This document shows positions 23,101 through 36,529 of a DNA stretch of 64,000 nucleotides, in pieces. The first letter of the stretch is position 1. Each line of letters starts with the position of its first letter. A model generated the notes under the pieces. That model was not told the origin of the DNA. It saw only the letters and a program-made list of their open reading frames with translations, and ran no database searches. The stretch comes from Motacilla alba alba (taxonomy: Eukaryota > Chordata > Aves > Passeriformes > Motacillidae). Both the position numbers and the translations under genes were made by a program. Location of the stretch: NCBI RefSeq assembly GCF_015832195.1, contig NC_052018.1:40521258-40585257 (forward strand). Reading direction: 5' to 3'.

Positions 23101-26060
23101 CACTAATGATGGAGTGTGTTAGTAAACTAACATACAACCAGAAAGGTGAAGCAAAAAAGGAAGGTATTTCTCCAGACACAGAATGCTCAGGAACATTAGT
23201 AGTTAAGGAGCATGCATAACTAGAACTGTGTATGCATGGAATTACATACAGATACATAATTGTAAGAGCTTGATCTTGCAGAACGTGTATTTTGTATTTT
23301 AAATGGATGCCATGTGGGATATATTTGCTCACAGTCTTAGAGATAAACTACATCTCTAACACATCTTTCTTAATTTAAGCGTTTTCTGAGTAAATTAGAG
23401 GATTTATTCCATAGAGTGTGCTATTGGGTAGCTCATGCATAAATTGGTACAAAGTTACATATATGCTATGAGTATCTCCAGCTGATTTTAGCGAGGCTGC
23501 CTTGTAGGAAATATGCCACCCATGGTCAACCTACATGTATAGTCCCATGTTAGGTTTACACAGCAGAAAACAATTTCTCAGAGTGGTGTGATGTAATTCC
23601 CATAAAAGATTTATGCACCAAGTATCCTTATGAACATGGGGAAGTGAGCAAGGTTGTGTGGAGCTGCATTGCCGACTGGAGTTAAACCTGACATGAGATT
23701 TTTAAAAATGAGTAATCTCTGTGCTGATTCTCAGGTCTCATGTTTCACATCTTCATACAGTACATAAAGACTGTGTATTTGTAATTTTGCTGTACTGAGC
23801 AACAAAATGCAGCCAGTTCAGGACAGGGAGAGGTTTGTACAGCATGCCCTAACCAACAATCCAGTTACAAAGAGGGAAGTGTACACATAAATACCAGCTG
23901 GTAAATACCTGCTAGTAAAGGAAAATTAATTAGTAACATTAAAGAGTGTTCATCATAGTAAATGTTCAGAAGTGCTTATGGTACTTTCATAGCATCTGCC
24001 CAGGAGTCCATTAGTAAATATTTTTTTTTAAGAGGATCTTTCTCCCCCTTTGAACCTTCTTATGTGATATTACTAAAATAATTCATAATTCCCTCTCAGT
24101 GTGCACTCAACTTCTGCTTTCAGCTTTTAAATAAATACTGCATGTCTACATACTCTCTTTGGTTACAGCTCACCCCTGATCTGCTGTAGAGCTGTGAGGT
24201 AGATGAGGACTGTACATTTGCAATTTAAGCAGAGCGTTTGCTTGTGTGGAGACAACACATTTCTTGTGTTATGTTGAACAGTGGTGTTTCAGGAGCAGGA
24301 CATGTGTTTTTGAGGAATAATACAGGAGCACATCACTCATAGTTAGTCTTGCTGCTTTCACAGTGGTGCCTAGATTACTGAAGAAGGGTAGAGGAGAAAA
24401 TAAGCCTCAACTGCATGGACAGAATGAATTAAGAAGATTCTTCCTTACAAATTCACATAAATGTGTTCAATTCTTATCATGTTGTTAGGAAAACAGAAAT
24501 ACTTTCTTCCAAGTAAGGAAGTAAGCTTCTACATCCTGTGAACCCTTCTTGACCCACCTGAAACTAGTGGAAAAAAATCTATTGAATTAAGTAAAAATCA
24601 CAGTCAGAATTTCATACATGGGGAAAAGCAATTATCTACTAAGCCCTGTGTTACCATGCTTTATTGATGAAACTTGGCATTTCAGACAGTTTTGCTCATA
24701 AACACAACAGCAACACCTTGGTATTTCTAGTGAAAACCACAATTTCAGATACAGATGTTTGCTCCATATTAACCATAGTCCTGCATTTCTTACGTTTTTA
24801 TATTCTAAAATCAAGGAAATATTTTTTAAAGAACCCAAAGTACCCTAGTAAAATCTCATAGCTTCAGTTTTTCTCTTCTGGGAAAACAAAGGAAAAGCCA
24901 TCAAAGGAAAATCCATGCAATATATTCATTGATACAGAATATGATAAGTGTGTAGGTAAATATTAATAAAATACATATTGTAAATGAGGCATCGCTCACA
25001 ACTGCAATTTTACATAGATTCAGTAACACTAAAGGTGTATAAGATCCCCAAGTCAACTCATTCACTTGATCCACTGTGTAAAATCATACATATTGAAATT
25101 ATAATCTTTATCTGTTTCACTTCTTTTTTCCATTTTTTTATAAATTACTGAAAAGCTAAGAAGAGATTCTCAGAGGCTATGAAATCAGATGGAAAATATT
25201 CACAAAACAAGGATTTTCTCTAGCCCACCTTTAAACATCTAAGAGTTTGTCTTATACTCTGGGACAGTTAGTTTCTTGTGCTGAAAGAGTAATGACATCT
25301 CTCATTAGGCAATCATGCACACAATTTTTATGTGTGTGTCTAGTACCAGTGAGAGGAGCCACTTTCTCAAAGTCCCTTTCCATCTTCTTTGATCAGAAAG
25401 AGAGCTTAGATAGCTGTGCTAGATCAGGTACCAAATCTCAGATGCCAAAATGTAGGTAATGATTATGCCATTGAGTGACTTTATTTTCTGTTCAGGCCTT
25501 GTGGAAGTGGCAAATTAAAAGTAAGAACAATTGTAACAGTCCTTTCTTAATTTTTCAACTGTTTCCTCCCATGTGCATTTCAGCATTACCCAGAAACATC
25601 TTCAAACATCTTATTTTTCTTTCTTCTTTTGCAGTGTGTAAGTGGCTGTATAAGTCTCACACTGTTGTTTCATTTTCCATCTCAGTAACTTTCATCAGAG
25701 CCATCTCTCAAGACCATGGAGCCTTCTCTCTGCACTGGCTGAGTGCTGGAGGCTCTTGCTAGGTCTGTTTCAGCATGGAAATATGGTTGGGTTTTTCAGG
25801 ACTATATGTAGCCAAGGCATTTTAACTTGAAAAAGTGAGGCCTGAGCACTTCTGCTCATACAGTGAGTGGGTTACTTAAGGAAAGACAGTGGGATTAAGA
25901 GATCCCAAAACAGCTGTGTTCACCCAGGCTGTTTAGCTGTCTGAACATTAGACTCTGTCAGTGCTCAGTGGAAAATGAGCAATGTCTCCAGGAGGGGGTT
26001 TATGTCTCACAAAGGTTGCTGTCAGAGGTGTCCATGAACCTCACTCAGCAAATCACAGAC
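20131..26060. other. Noncoding stretch
   Basis: Roughly 6 kb with no supported gene, RNA or recognisable transposon. Open frames of 107-109 codons (22349-22678 and 22728-23051) have overlapping alternatives in other frames and no domains. Repetition is limited to short words such as 'gcatggtttgcagcatggtt' at 22412-22431. Confidence 0.6.
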
Positions 26061-26076
26061 TCTCTCTCTCTCTCTC
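26061..26076. repeat. (TC)n microsatellite
   Basis: Eight uninterrupted TC units. Confidence 0.9.
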
Positions 26077-27039
26077 GGTGCCTGACTCAAAATGAATGCC
26101 GGATTTTTAAAGGGCTGGAGATTCATTCCAGTGCCCCACGCACTTGACTTTCCAGGGTATGGACAGAAGTGAAGTGAATCTCACTGCTCTTACACAGTGA
26201 CCACCTAACTAAATGAATCTCAGCTTTACTATTGGGACCTATTTATCTGCTATATTTGATGTTTTATTAGCACCTAGTATAAATGAGATTCTGACTGAAA
26301 GAGGGACTTTAATTTTATTAGAACAGAATACTGAGATTTTTCCTATAAATTTATGGCCCACAATTTTTGTAAAAAAATATTGGGGAGTCCCTACAATGTA
26401 GTTATGTTCTTCTAATAGAGCCAAGATAGCAAAATACAAATTATTTTCCAATATTTTTTCATACTTCAGCTTCAGACAAACACTCAGCTCATGACACAAC
26501 CAGTATTTTAAATATCACAGGTGGACCTTCAGTATAATATTCTATCTATTCACAGAGAGAAGCTCACCATTATTATCATTATTGTTGTTTCTATGATTAT
26601 CTTTACTCATAGGTGAGCATCAGTCCTGAAAATTAAGTTCTTTTCCTTCAGTTCATGCTGTACCTGCTCAACACGTTGTTGATATTTGAGATATTTTTTT
26701 GTAAATGGAAAGACACAATGTCTTTCGACACACTACTTGCCCCATCAAAATTTCCTGACAGCAGAGAGCAAAAGGATTCCTAATTTCCAAAGATTTCAAA
26801 ATACATGCTAATTCTGAGTCTTTCAGCACTCACGTGTATTTGCTATCATTTCCCCACATTTCTCATAGAAAATTGTCCCTTTTTTGATACATTTTTTAGT
26901 TATGGCACATTCCAAAATTTGGGCCTTTTATCTGTCTGGCTTTTTCGTTCTCATTTATCATCATTTTCTGCTACGTATCTGTCCAGTTATCTTTTTCTTT
27001 CCTTTAATTTCTGTTTCTTGGTCCCCAGATAGAGAATGA
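26077..27039. other. Noncoding stretch
   Basis: AT-rich, no gene or repeat recognised. Short open frames on both strands overlap each other. Confidence 0.6.
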
Positions 27040-27360
27040 AATATTAGGTTTGTCAAGCGTATATCATTGTTTAAATGCCTGGAGATGATGGGTTAAACAG
27101 CACAATCAATGAAACAAACCTCCAGTGCATTGCAGCTACTGCAAATGATGTTCCCTCTGGCTGTTTAAGACCTACCAAGTCAATAACCTATTAATATCAT
27201 ACTCTGCTAGGGTCAGCGCCAAACAAGTCACACATCTTTTCAAGGCATTCAGCTTATGAGGGATTAAATGAAAGGCTGTTGGTCCTTTGGTGGCCTTGAA
27301 AAAATTGCGATTTTTTTTTTAATCTTCTTGCAAGATTAAACCTTGTTGACTGAAATAAAT
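27040..27360. promoter_or_regulatory. Possible conserved noncoding element
   Basis: The block contains 'aatcaatgaaac', 'attgcagctactgcaaatgatg', 'gtcaataacctattaatatc' and retained CpGs ('caagcgtat', 'tcagcgcc', 'ttgcgattt'). Motif density and kept CpGs in AT-rich DNA suggest a distal regulatory element. Supported by composition only. Confidence 0.3.
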
Positions 27361-27956
27361 TAAAAATTTAAAATGGATCAGATAGTAGTTACTGTAGCTA
27401 CATAAAATCATAGAGCAACACAAACTGCACCACCAGTAATTCACGTGGAACTATCACTCCTCTCTAGAATCTGATAATATTTTGCTGATATAGACTGCAA
27501 AATAAGTCAGCCAACATGACTTACTTTGCTCTCTGTATATACAGTTAAAAAATGTTTCATCTTATCCCTGAAAATAACAAAGTCTTCTGGTTTTATTTCC
27601 AAAATAGAACCACAGAGTCCAAATAGGTGATGATGCCATTTAAAGTACCATCTAATATGAACACCATTTACACTCAGTTATTTTTCATAAACTGAGGGCT
27701 GAATTTTACCCAAGGTGCACTTTTTGCATCACAGAAGGTCTCTACATGCATCTGGAGAAAACTTTTTCTGCTATATCAAGCTCTAATTCATTGCATGAAT
27801 CTGCAGACTTCACCACAATTACTGCAAGTGGTTAATAAACAGTATGACAATGTGAGAAAATGTTGTAGGACCTTCCGAGAAAGCAACATTTAGTCTGAAC
27901 TTTGTGATCACAATCTGGGATGTTTGCAGCTCTGAAAGAGATGTGGCTCGAGAGAA

Positions 27957-27977
27957 TTGGATTTTTGAAAAATCCAA
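27957..27977. repeat. Perfect palindrome, 10-bp arms
   Basis: The arms 'ttggattttt' and 'aaaaatccaa' are perfect reverse complements around a single central G. Confidence 0.85.
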
Positions 27978-29434
27978 AACATATCTCAGAGACCTTTTAA
28001 TTAAGAAGGACTTTCTCTCTGAAATGATCTGTTGGATTATGTTGTGCCCAAAGTTGTACCTGTTGATTTGCAATAGGATGTCTACTTCCAGGTCTCTTAC
28101 GTCCCATTCTGAACTAGACCTTGACATTTTTCAAACTTCCGCATCACGAGCCTGTCCAAGTATGAACACAAGAGACTTGAGGCAAACAACACAGTGCCAT
28201 TGGGAAGACTTGGCCAGGAGACATCCAAAGAACTCCCAACACCCATCCACACATCATTAACAAACCACTCGATTCAAGGGGGTTAGCAGGAAAATAAATC
28301 ACCTCCTCATGTGCTCTGGATAAGGTTGCAAAACCAAGAGGCCTGGGTCACTGCATATGTTCTGCCCAGCCCCTGTGGTCTCAGAGAACATTCCCACTGC
28401 AACCATACATGCAACCAGCATTTTAAATGGGACCTGGGAGAGTACTGTATTACTGGATGCAGGTGTAACTCAAGTATTCCATTTCAATCCTGATCCAGGA
28501 CAAAAATTGTTCTCAAAGCACAAGAACTTGAATGTCTCTCACTCGGTAAAGCTGCTTTTTGTTAGGAAGTCTGGAAGAGAAACTAATAGGAAGGAGGGGA
28601 GAAAGAAAGCTGAAAAACAGTGATAAATTATGACTTAGATCAGGGATGAGCCTGATCTGATCCATCTCATGTGCCCTCAAAAAGAGTGAAGGTGAACATA
28701 TCAAAAGGTTGGGGCTTAGTCCTGGAAGATGGTGACTCATTCAGTTGAGTACAGCAAAGCATTATTTTCATACTATGTTTAATGCCAAAGAATAATTCCA
28801 CTGATTTTGGGTATGTATGTTGATTGAATGTCAAACCAATGGTTAAGGTCTCCTTGTAAACATCTTTCAAGGCTCAGTTTCTAATTTAAAATAAATAAAC
28901 AAGAAACTTGATCAACGCAAAAAAATAAATGTTACATTCAGTCTTCTCCTCACAGAAGAATTAACACTCAAATTGTGTAAATTTGAGTCAAAGGACTCAA
29001 AATACATTGGCCCAAATTAAGCAGAAAAGAAAGAAAAAGTACCTATCTCATCCCTGATTATAAAAAAAAAAGAACTTCAGGGGCTCACAGTAAAGCCTTC
29101 TGGCAGAAAGAAACTTCAAAATCTATCCTTTTTTTCCCTTAACTGAGAATCCCCCTTTGAAGTACACTGCAAAGGATTCTGCCTGTCCCCAGAAGCCCTG
29201 TGCAGTGCCGCTAGCCATCAGCTCCCACCACTTCTGAATTAACATCCCACAGACACTCTGAAGGAGCAGCACACCTACATTTCCTAGCAGATAACTTATT
29301 TAGTATACGAGCTCCTGTTACCCACCAGGCCAAAAGAAAAAGCACTGGACCCCTTTGGTATTATCCCTGATCCCCAAGAGGAGAGATCAGCTCTTCCATG
29401 AAACATCAAATAACACATTGCAGGCACAGTGGAT

Positions 29435-29449
29435 TTGTGTGTGTGTGTG
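29435..29449. repeat. (GT)n microsatellite
   Basis: A short uninterrupted GT run of about seven units. It lies inside the longest open frame of this neighbourhood, which argues against that frame being coding. Confidence 0.85.
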
Positions 29450-30487
29450 ACTAGGTTGTGTAATTTCCACAACACTCTGTGGTAGAGTTTGGGGCCATGT
29501 TCCTTCACTGCTGAGGAAGGTTTGCTCTCTGCATCCCTATAAAGCTCAGCATTTATGAAAGCATTACAATTGGCCAGATTTCTTCCCTTTTCATCAGCTA
29601 GACTGGAAGGCTGATCCACCTCTACATGCTTCCCTTTCTGGTTATTAGCTGGACAAGGGCAGCAGCACCCAGTGCTCATAGGGACTCGTAGTTGTGCTCC
29701 ACTCAAGGGCCAGATGACTCCCCACACCCACTGCAAGACCCTGATCATGACCAGCCACAAACGTGAGATGTGAAAGTGAATAAAGAAAATGGTTCATCTA
29801 GCCAAATTTTGTTTTCTGGAACAACCACCAAAGTAGATTTTAGGAAAAAAAAGAGCAATACAAAATTGCTTGTATCCTGGATAATGACTAAATATCCTTC
29901 CCAGATGCAAAGTGTCATTTTAAACCTAGAAAATGAGTGATTTTTTTCTACTGAAAATAAAAGTTACTATCTGTATAGTTAATTTATACTGACTAATACC
30001 AGGATGTATGCATGAACAATAAACCCTTTCTTTGAATCTTCCCAAGTTCCTGGCCTCAGTACCATCTTGAAGTAGAGCCAGTGGAAGTCTTCTCCACCCA
30101 ACCAAGGGAGCATGGAAATCCTATTGCTAGTGCTGCTGCATGCTGCACCAATTAAAGGAGCAGAAAATGTATGCTGGAATTCTTTACTCAACAGTCAAGA
30201 AGGTCAACTGAATGATGGCCAGGTCTGTATGTCTGAAACTCTCTGTGCTCATTTTACCCACACAGGTATTTCCAGGTTGTCAGAAGGACCAAATAAGATA
30301 CCCCATCAGATGATCCCTGAGGATCAGAACCTTCACTTACCCACACCATTACACAGCAGATCAACACTGAGATATGTTGGATGAGAATCTGCACCTGAAA
30401 TATTTTTACCTCTGTGCCATGCTGCCTTTGCTCCAAGGACTATGAGTGTGGGCATTGGCAATTGACAAAGGTCCTATTGTAAATAAA

Positions 30488-30551
30488 GGCATAACTTTAG
30501 CAGCAGGAAATTCCCAAGTGGCATAACTTTAGCAGCAGGAAATTCCCAAGT
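30488..30551 (+). repeat. 32-bp exact tandem duplication
   Basis: Two identical 32-bp units lie head to tail, each starting 'ggcataactttagcagcagg' and ending 'ttcccaagt'. The lack of divergence points to a recent duplication, a polymorphic minisatellite seed or an assembly stutter. Confidence 0.95.
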
Positions 30552-31356
30552 GCCATGTCTGAGTCTTTCAAGCACAGAAGGCTCTGTTGCTTCCCACTGC
30601 AAGTTAGTGCTAAGTCCTTCGTGCCCTCCTCTTTCACTCCTGTCTCCCAAAGAGCTGGAACCAAAGACTGCTCCATTCCCACAAGCTTTTGTAGGGATTT
30701 GAGTACAAAACCATCCCTTCAAATCTCCCTCGATGTTTTCCAAATAATGCCATGTCCCATTGCTGGGATGGAAGCCAGGTACATGCAAGCAGTGGAGATC
30801 TATTGCCATGTCCCTTTTATATGTTATCTGCCAATTCTATTAACAGCAATCCCAATCAGGCAGAACTAAGCCTGTCCTGAGCATGGTGGTGTTTTCAGTA
30901 AGATGAAGTCAGTGAAGGATATATCTATGTCCCGTTCTTTTTGGTTTTAGAGCTTTATTCAATCCATTGGAGCTTCCTGTCCAAGCCGCACTTTTCTTCT
31001 TCAGTACCTGCTGCCTTCCTTCATTTTGATGTTGTGATGCCCTTTCCATGCTGGCTCATGGATCTTTTACTAAAGAACTATCAGGAAATGTGGATAGCAT
31101 TCATAGAAACAGTTCATCCCATCACTAAGAAAGTTCATCTTCTCATTAAAGTTTTTCACGTATGAAAGATATGTATTTTATCCAGTTTTTAGGAAAATCA
31201 CCACTATGTGGCAAGGAAATGTGGAAAAAGAGAAGCCCTTGAATTTAAAAATATTTAAATAGCTTTCATCACTTTGATTTTGACCTAATTTCAGAGTTGT
31301 TTTCTTGCTCATTAGTCTTCCGTTTAACCCCCAGTATTGTCAAAATTTTGTGGAAC

Positions 31357-31372
31357 TTTTTTTTTTTTTTTT
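31357..31372. repeat. Poly-T run (16 bases)
   Basis: A run of 16 T. No attached SINE or retrocopy is recognised next to it. Confidence 0.9.
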
Positions 31373-32766
31373 AATCCATATATCAGCCACAAAAATATGT
31401 CAAGATGAGAGTTTGGTGAAGGGTCCACAAAATGAACATAGGATCAAATATTGAATTGATCAACAACATGAATACTCTGGAGTTTGATTGACTGAGGATA
31501 TCTAAAAAACATAATATAAATCACATAACATTCTGATCCAGAATGGCTAAGTATTAACTCAACTAATAATTGCAATTCATTTTGAATTGTGTTCTCCAAA
31601 ACAAACTTAAATGTTGCTCCTATGTTCTGTCTTTTCAGAAATGGCGTTTTAAAAAATCACACACGTGCATTCCAGTAAATAACTTGTATCTAAAGTTTTT
31701 CAGATGTTCCACAATAGTTCTGTGAGCATAAAACAGGATTTCTAGAAGTGTTCAATCATGTTCTCTTTGCTGTAAGTACAAATATTACCATGTGTTCTTT
31801 GCATACCCAGTTCAACAAAACAGCCAGTGGCAAAATCCAGCACTTAAGAAAAGATGTAACATTGTTGGGTAAACAACCTCTCCTCTTTCTGTTCCCATCA
31901 TAGTACAGGGTGGGAAGCTAAGTGGAAATTGGTACTTACAGGGATTAAACAAACACTGAGAAGATTTATCTGCTCAACACTATTCTCTTCTTCCTTCTCC
32001 AATTTATTATGACATTTAAAGGGAGATGTTTTCTAATACTAGTGTTCTAGAAAGCAAAGCCATGACAGATCTCTTTGTAAGATAAATCAAACTGTTTCCA
32101 ACAAAATAAATATGTTTGGCCAATGTGTCCTCTCTCTCACCATCATCTCCCACAATGACATTGATATTTCTTCACAGTGAAAATGGGGGTTTTATTCTGA
32201 GCACTCCTGAGGACTTCTGCAGTTGTGGTTCTGCCTATTAGAGACAAGCTCAGCTGGTGACATTTTTACTAAAGGCTTGATTAAAACTCATCTGGGAAAA
32301 TACTTCTTGTTCATCTTATTCAGAGGCAGGAGTCTTGGTCAGAGTCTTAGTTCAGATGTTGCTCTGTCAAGGATGGCCAGGTGATGATCAGGGTTGGCCC
32401 TGCGAGTCTGACACCAAGAAAGGAGGTCTCAGGTGCCTTATCCTATGTCAACTCAATGTGCAACTCTGCCATTCAAGTAACATAGGAGTTTTTGTCTCTA
32501 TTTATTGCTCTTGAAAATAGCAAAAATAGAACTTACTCCCAAGTAAATCTCAGGAATAAAAATTATTTAAGCATTTGTCTACCACTAGTCTGCTCATTTC
32601 GGTATTTGTCTACAAAGAAGAAAGGATCGAAATAGCTACTTCTGATCAAATATCTCATCAGGGGAATTGTTGCTGGGGGAGACACGAGATTTCAAAAGAA
32701 GAAACCTTCTCAGAGAACAAAAATGGGTCGCCTACCACAAGGGCTTAGACAGCCAATGTGCCAAAC

Positions 32767-32833
32767 GGATTTGCTAGTTCCAGCTCTGGACTCTAGTTCC
32801 AGCAAATCCAGCAATGGATTTGCTAGTTCCAGC
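32767..32833. repeat. Direct and inverted 18-bp repeat cluster
   Basis: The word 'ggatttgctagttccagc' occurs at 32767-32784 and again exactly at 32816-32833. Between them, 'ctagttccagcaaatcc' (32793-32809) shares 'ctagttccagc' with both copies in direct orientation. Its reverse complement begins 'ggatttgct', so its 3' end is also inverted relative to them. The array can fold into alternative hairpins. It probably arose by local template switching. Confidence 0.85.
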
Positions 32834-34959
32834 CTCTCATCTTCTCAGGAATGAACAAGAAGGATCCATACTTGGCTCTGTCAATACGACTTTGGCCTTT
32901 AGTTCACAGTGGAGTCATGGTGATGCATGAATTGCTTAGGATTTTTTTGGTCACTGTATATGCTGCATATATTGCTTTATTGAAAAGTAAATAAATTGAA
33001 ACAGAAGTTATCCTGAATGTCTTTTTTGACAGCTATGCATTACTTAAAAAACACATATTTTTTATTATGTACAAGTTATGGCAGTAAAAAGGAAAAAGCT
33101 GGGAAAAAGCCATGAACACAGCACTGGCTACAAAGTTTGGTACATCCAGTGTTGTCTGGATTGTTTGGATTTTTCCTTCCTGTGGTTTATACTCAGCAGA
33201 TTTTGATTATGATGTCCTGCATATATTAAAAAGGAAGCTGTTATTGAGGGTAATGTGCATAATGACACCACTTTTATTGTAATGCAGAATGCATGGCTTC
33301 AAGTGTTTGCAACACTTTAGCCAGTTCCTTTCAAATTGAAAACACACACAAAGCCATTCTGAATGCAACCTGCTATCTTTAGCCACCAATCTTGTAGCTG
33401 ACATCTCTACAAACAGCTCAGCCTTCACCAAAGTTGAGGAAATTTCTAAGAGTATTCTTCTTTAGTGCCCTAAGTTTTAAAAGTAATGTACAAATGGTGA
33501 TTTCTTTCATAAATCGCATTAAAGAAAAAGATTGGTTTTCCTAGGGAGAGAAGCATGGTCATTTTTCACAAATGGAAAGTGTCTGGTCCAAACAGAGCAC
33601 TGCATTTAATACATCACTATTTTATTTATGTCATTTGTAAACAGGAAGATATCCTTGCCAATGTCAGTATTTTTTCTTCCTCTTTTGCCCTTTAAAAAAC
33701 ACTTATAAATTAAGCTTCCTTCTGCATCTGTGAGCTCAAACGTAATGGCAGAAGCCCTCTGAGGCAATATGAGGCACACATATTCCCCATCCAAACCTCA
33801 TCAAGAACAAGTTGTACAGACAGAGCCCCAGGAGGTATACTCTGAATCCCATCCTTCCAGAGGCACAGAGCTTGCCCAGTGAAAGTATAGTTGAGAACTC
33901 TCCCCGTCTCAAGTTTGCATTTTCCTCTCCTCCCTCAATGATGGATTGTCCATGGGGGAGAGAAATCTTCCCCAGAGGCTGGGAGCCCTGAGTTCCCCCA
34001 GCCCAGAGCCAGGGACAGAATCTCTGTCATCACCAAATCTCGATGCCTAAAAAGCAGCACTGTGACAAATCTGTGCAACACGTACTGGCTGGATTACTAA
34101 AGTAGCCAAATGTTGGGAATATTTTCAACAGAGTCACTGTCCACTTGCCAGCTCCCCAGTTTCTACAAACTCATGTCCAGATCCAGGAGAGGAACTAATA
34201 CAAAATAATGAAAAGGACAACCTCAGTAAGAAAGTTTCTTGAACAGTGTTGTCAGGATCTGCTTTCTGTTTATTGTCACTTGATCCCTTAAAAGTGCTCT
34301 GGGAAAAAAGTATGAATTTTCTGCAGTAAGGTTAAGTAGTGATTCAAAGTTGGTGGAGTCCTAAATTAATGATAGAGACAGGTCAGGTGAACAAAGCAAT
34401 CTGGATTGCTTGATAAACTAGTCTCCTTTGAACATCAAAAGTTATTGATATTCCAAACATGATGTAATTCATCTCAGAACAACAACCAAAAAAAATTAAT
34501 TAATTTCAGACTCACAAGATGCAAATCCCTTGGCCCAGACTACACTGACCCTAAAAACCCACTTAATGCCCATATTATGTACCATTGTAAATCCCCCAGT
34601 CCAGTGCTTTGGCTGTGAGGGACAGTAAATTTAAAAGCAGAGGAATATCAGAGAAGTGAATTGTGTCTAAACAGCACCACTGAGAACATTACTGGAATAT
34701 TGTCCCCATCTTTCAGCCACTTCAAAACACATGTAGGAAAAATGTGAAAATAATCCAGAAAACTATTACTATTCATTAAGAATTATGGAATATTCCACTC
34801 TGTGGTAAGAAGTTAGATAATTCAGTGTGTTCATTTTCTTCAAGAAAAGGGTAAGAGCAAATTTATGCCATATAAAGCTCTACCTGTTGAAAAGAAGGAA
34901 GTTTCCTGATAGCAGATGGCTTTCCAATGCAGAAGAGGCCTGATAATCTGAACCTGAAA

Positions 34960-35110
34960 AGTCAGTCTTCACAAATTATGATTAAAAATAAAGGACATTT
35001 TTAACAGCGTTATTAATTAACTATTTGAGTAATTATAAAGGATGTGGTAGTCTTTTGAACACCATAAAGTATTTATGTGTTCACTGCAGAAATTGTTAAT
35101 TAATAACTCC
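34960..35110. promoter_or_regulatory. Possible conserved noncoding element
   Basis: The sequence 'cgttattaattaactatttg' followed by 'agtaattataaagg' gives a dense run of homeodomain-type cores with one retained CpG. Confidence 0.3.
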
Positions 35111-36274
35111 AGAAAGCCCCACACAGCTCCAAGGTTAGACAATCAGTCCTCTTCCATAAATAGACGAATCTCTTGCCTCCTCTTGTTGCCAAAAGAATCA
35201 TTTCTCTTCGTGCCACTGTGCATACCTAGGCATATTAATCCAGGCTCTAAGAGATACAACATAAATGCATTGTTGTTGGGGTGGCTGGGATTTTTTTTTA
35301 TTATTTCTAAGTCATCTTACTCTGAAGACCCTTTAAAAATACAAGAATATGTTTTTTCTTAATATTTTAGGAGAAATTGAAGCCAAGGATTTGTTCAGGG
35401 CTGTGCTGTTCTGAAAGGAAAATGAATAAATGGGATAGAAAACAATCAGCTTCTAGAAGATGAATAGTTGTTTACCTGGTCAGGTGGGGAAGGAGATGTA
35501 TCTCCCTAAGCATACAAATCCCCCTGCTCCTGCTCACAGTAGATGTACAGGGAAGGCAATTGCACAGAGAGGAAAAACTGAGGGGGGCTTTGTCACTCAT
35601 TCACTTGAAAAGCACCAGAGAAAATCTTAACTTTGTCAGAGCACTGATGACAAAGGTTTCCTAAATTACGGCATTTGAGAAGGCGGGTGCAGATGATGCA
35701 GCCCTGTGGTCCATTTAGGTGCCTGAACATATAAATAATCTTTAAAGGTGTTAGAAGTTAGCTGTACAGTAACTGAGAGCTTGTCCTCTCACCCCTCTGC
35801 CCCACTCCCCTCTCCTCTCATTACTAGGAACATGTAAGACAAATCGTTGTAGGGAGACTATCTTTTAATCAGGCTCTGAAATCTCAATATACGGTGCGTT
35901 TGCTGGATTTGAGTTTGGGCTGCATTTTCTCTTCGCTCCATAAAATACTCCAGGGATATCAGGTACCCACTCTTCAATGGGTTGGTTGGTACTTGATGTC
36001 ACTGGTCTCAGAGCTATTCACTGCGAATAATGTTTGGTCCTTTTTTATTTTAATTGCTGGAATGGCTGTGGATATAAGTTGCTCAACACAAAAGGGTGAC
36101 AAATAATGATGAAAGACACTAGAGTGCTCTCATGTGTAGCTTGGACCAGAAGGAGAAAAGAGATTATTGCAGCTGAACTGGTCACATGGAATTTGCTGGA
36201 CCTGCCTGCTCCAACCCCCTCCAGCCTCTCTCCGGGAATAGCGTTCTTACAAGCTAAGAAAGACACAGTTGGCA

Positions 36275-36275
<1 letters not shown>
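35111..36275. other. Noncoding stretch with enhancer-like part
   Basis: No gene is supported. The part from 35640 to 35960 keeps several CpGs ('attacggcatt', 'aaggcggg', 'aatcgttg', 'tacggtgcg') in otherwise AT-rich DNA and may be regulatory. At 35540-35610 the words 'cacagagagg' and 'aaaactgag' weakly resemble the reverse complement of a MIR SINE, but not enough to call it. Confidence 0.5.
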
Positions 36276-36319
<44 letters not shown>

Positions 36320-36335
36320 AAAAAAAGGAAAAAAA
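36276..36335 (+). repeat. Poly-A tract, 41 A plus G-interrupted A
   Basis: A run of 41 A (36276-36316) is followed by 'ggg', A6, 'gg' and A7. It could be a retrocopy tail, but I recognise no known gene or SINE in the 160 bases upstream and see no target-site duplication. A simple expanded A-tract is equally likely. Confidence 0.9.
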
Positions 36336-36529
36336 TACCATTAACAATGACCTTTAGAAATTTCAAGGACATAACGCTGCCTTTGTGGAGTGTAAACAGA
36401 TGCATTGTCAAATAGTTAAAGAACAGAATTGCTCCTGGATCTGTCATTTACCTCCTCAAGAACTCAAACTCCAAACTGTAAAGAGTCAGGAGGAAACGGC
36501 AGCAGCATGATTATACATTTAAAGAGACA
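36336..36529. other. Noncoding stretch
   Basis: Nothing recognised apart from AT-rich unique sequence after the poly-A tract. Confidence 0.5.

Larger units (their letters stand above)
27361..34959. other. Long noncoding stretch with small duplications
   Basis: No gene is supported over about 7.6 kb. The largest open frames (27904-28260, + strand, 118 codons; 29296-29760, - strand, 154 codons) have no recognisable domains, and the second crosses a (GT)n repeat. The stretch contains a perfect 10-bp palindrome (27957-27977), a (GT)n run, a 32-bp tandem duplication, a poly-T run and a cluster of direct and inverted repeats near 32.8 kb. Confidence 0.6.

Noticed and set aside
27904..28260. 118-codon frame with an antisense frame of 102 codons
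   Set aside because: I considered a retroviral or transposon remnant, but neither strand shows a motif of polymerase, integrase or envelope families.
29296..29760. 154-codon open frame on the - strand
   Set aside because: It crosses a (GT)n microsatellite and shows no recognisable motif, splice context or homologue.
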